Part shown: in pieces, positions 6,695 to 6,772 of the stretch
Numbering within the stretch: position 1 is the first letter of the stretch
Layout: each line of letters begins with the position of its first letter
Assembly: GCA_023145485.1 (NCBI GenBank)
Contig: JAGLDT010000026.1
Location: 1-6,772 of the forward strand
Direction: 5' to 3'
DNA length: 6,772 nucleotides
DNA from: Cocleimonas sp.
GTDB lineage: Bacteria; Pseudomonadota; Gammaproteobacteria; Thiotrichales; Thiotrichaceae
Notes under the pieces: model-generated
What the model was told of the DNA's origin: nothing
Seen by the model: the letters and a program-made list of their open reading frames with translations, nothing else
Databases searched by the model: none
Translations under genes and position numbers: made by a program

Positions 6695-6701
6695 ATAAAT
6701 A

Positions 6702-6772
6702 ATGATTGTAGCTAGTCAAAGAAACCGAGAGCTAGAATTCATTTCCCCCTTAGGTGCTGATGTCCTACTGCT
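6702..6772 (+). CDS. vgrG: Type VI secretion tip protein VgrG, N-terminus only
   Basis: Only the first 23 codons are present; the gene runs off the right edge. The translation contains RELEFISPLGADVLL at residues 9-23. This matches the start of the gp27-like domain of VgrG (TssI) proteins, which typically read as a short polar lead, then (V/I)-x-(S/T)-P-L-G-x-D-x-L-L. VgrG forms the trimeric spike at the tip of the type VI secretion tube and carries effectors into target cells. The start is supported by a good ribosome binding site. The gene is in its own transcription unit behind a terminator and a repeat-containing spacer, so it is probably unrelated in function to the upstream gene. Whether it carries a C-terminal effector domain, and whether T6SS genes follow, cannot be seen here. 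Confidence 0.75.
   Translation, partial: MIVASQRNRELEFISPLGADVLL

Larger units (their letters stand above)
6384..6701. other. Non-coding spacer between the 394-residue gene and vgrG
   Basis: This stretch of about 320 bases contains no convincing gene. The first part is T- and C-rich and includes the CGTG repeat arrays. From about 6560 the DNA becomes strongly AT-rich and presumably holds the promoter of the vgrG-like gene. A weak pair TTGAAT (6609-6614) and TAATAG (6631-6636) can be seen, but I would not assign it as a promoter. Short open frames on both strands have low-complexity, repeat-derived products. Confidence 0.6.

Overview
The window looks like chromosomal DNA of an AT-rich gammaproteobacterium. 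The evidence is a UbiK accessory factor (a proteobacterial ubiquinone-biosynthesis protein), a PepN-type M1 aminopeptidase close in length and motif spacing to the E. coli enzyme, a QueC enzyme, and the first codons of what looks like a type VI secretion VgrG. A sulfur-oxidising, Thiotrichales-like host would fit the low GC content, the abundant Sel1 repeats and the CGTG-type intergenic repeats. That placement is an impression and not a demonstrated result.

Layout. Positions 1-134 hold no confident gene, only a minus-strand open frame running off the left edge that faintly resembles an internal VgrG segment. From about 5040 back to 135, four minus-strand genes follow one another: ubiK (5040-4774), a secreted Sel1-repeat protein (4697-3501), pepN (3445-806) and queC (803-135). 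pepN and queC are separated by only 2 bases and are very probably co-transcribed and translationally coupled. The Sel1 gene is separated from ubiK by a 76-base spacer carrying a perfect 26-bp palindrome that overlaps its best candidate promoter. A 112-base divergent intergenic region separates ubiK from a plus-strand gene (5153-6337) that encodes a 394-residue cytosolic protein of unrecognised family with a His-x-His motif. This gene ends in a good hairpin terminator. Next comes about 320 bases of non-coding DNA with two tandem copies of a CGTG-rich repeat, and then the start of the plus-strand vgrG-like gene, cut by the right edge.

The genes do not form one pathway. ubiK serves ubiquinone synthesis, pepN peptide turnover and queC the queuosine/7-deazaguanine pathway. 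The Sel1 protein is probably a periplasmic or secreted interaction scaffold. The least explained items are the 394-residue protein, the palindrome and the left-edge open frame. I see no CRISPR array, tRNA, rRNA or complete mobile element.
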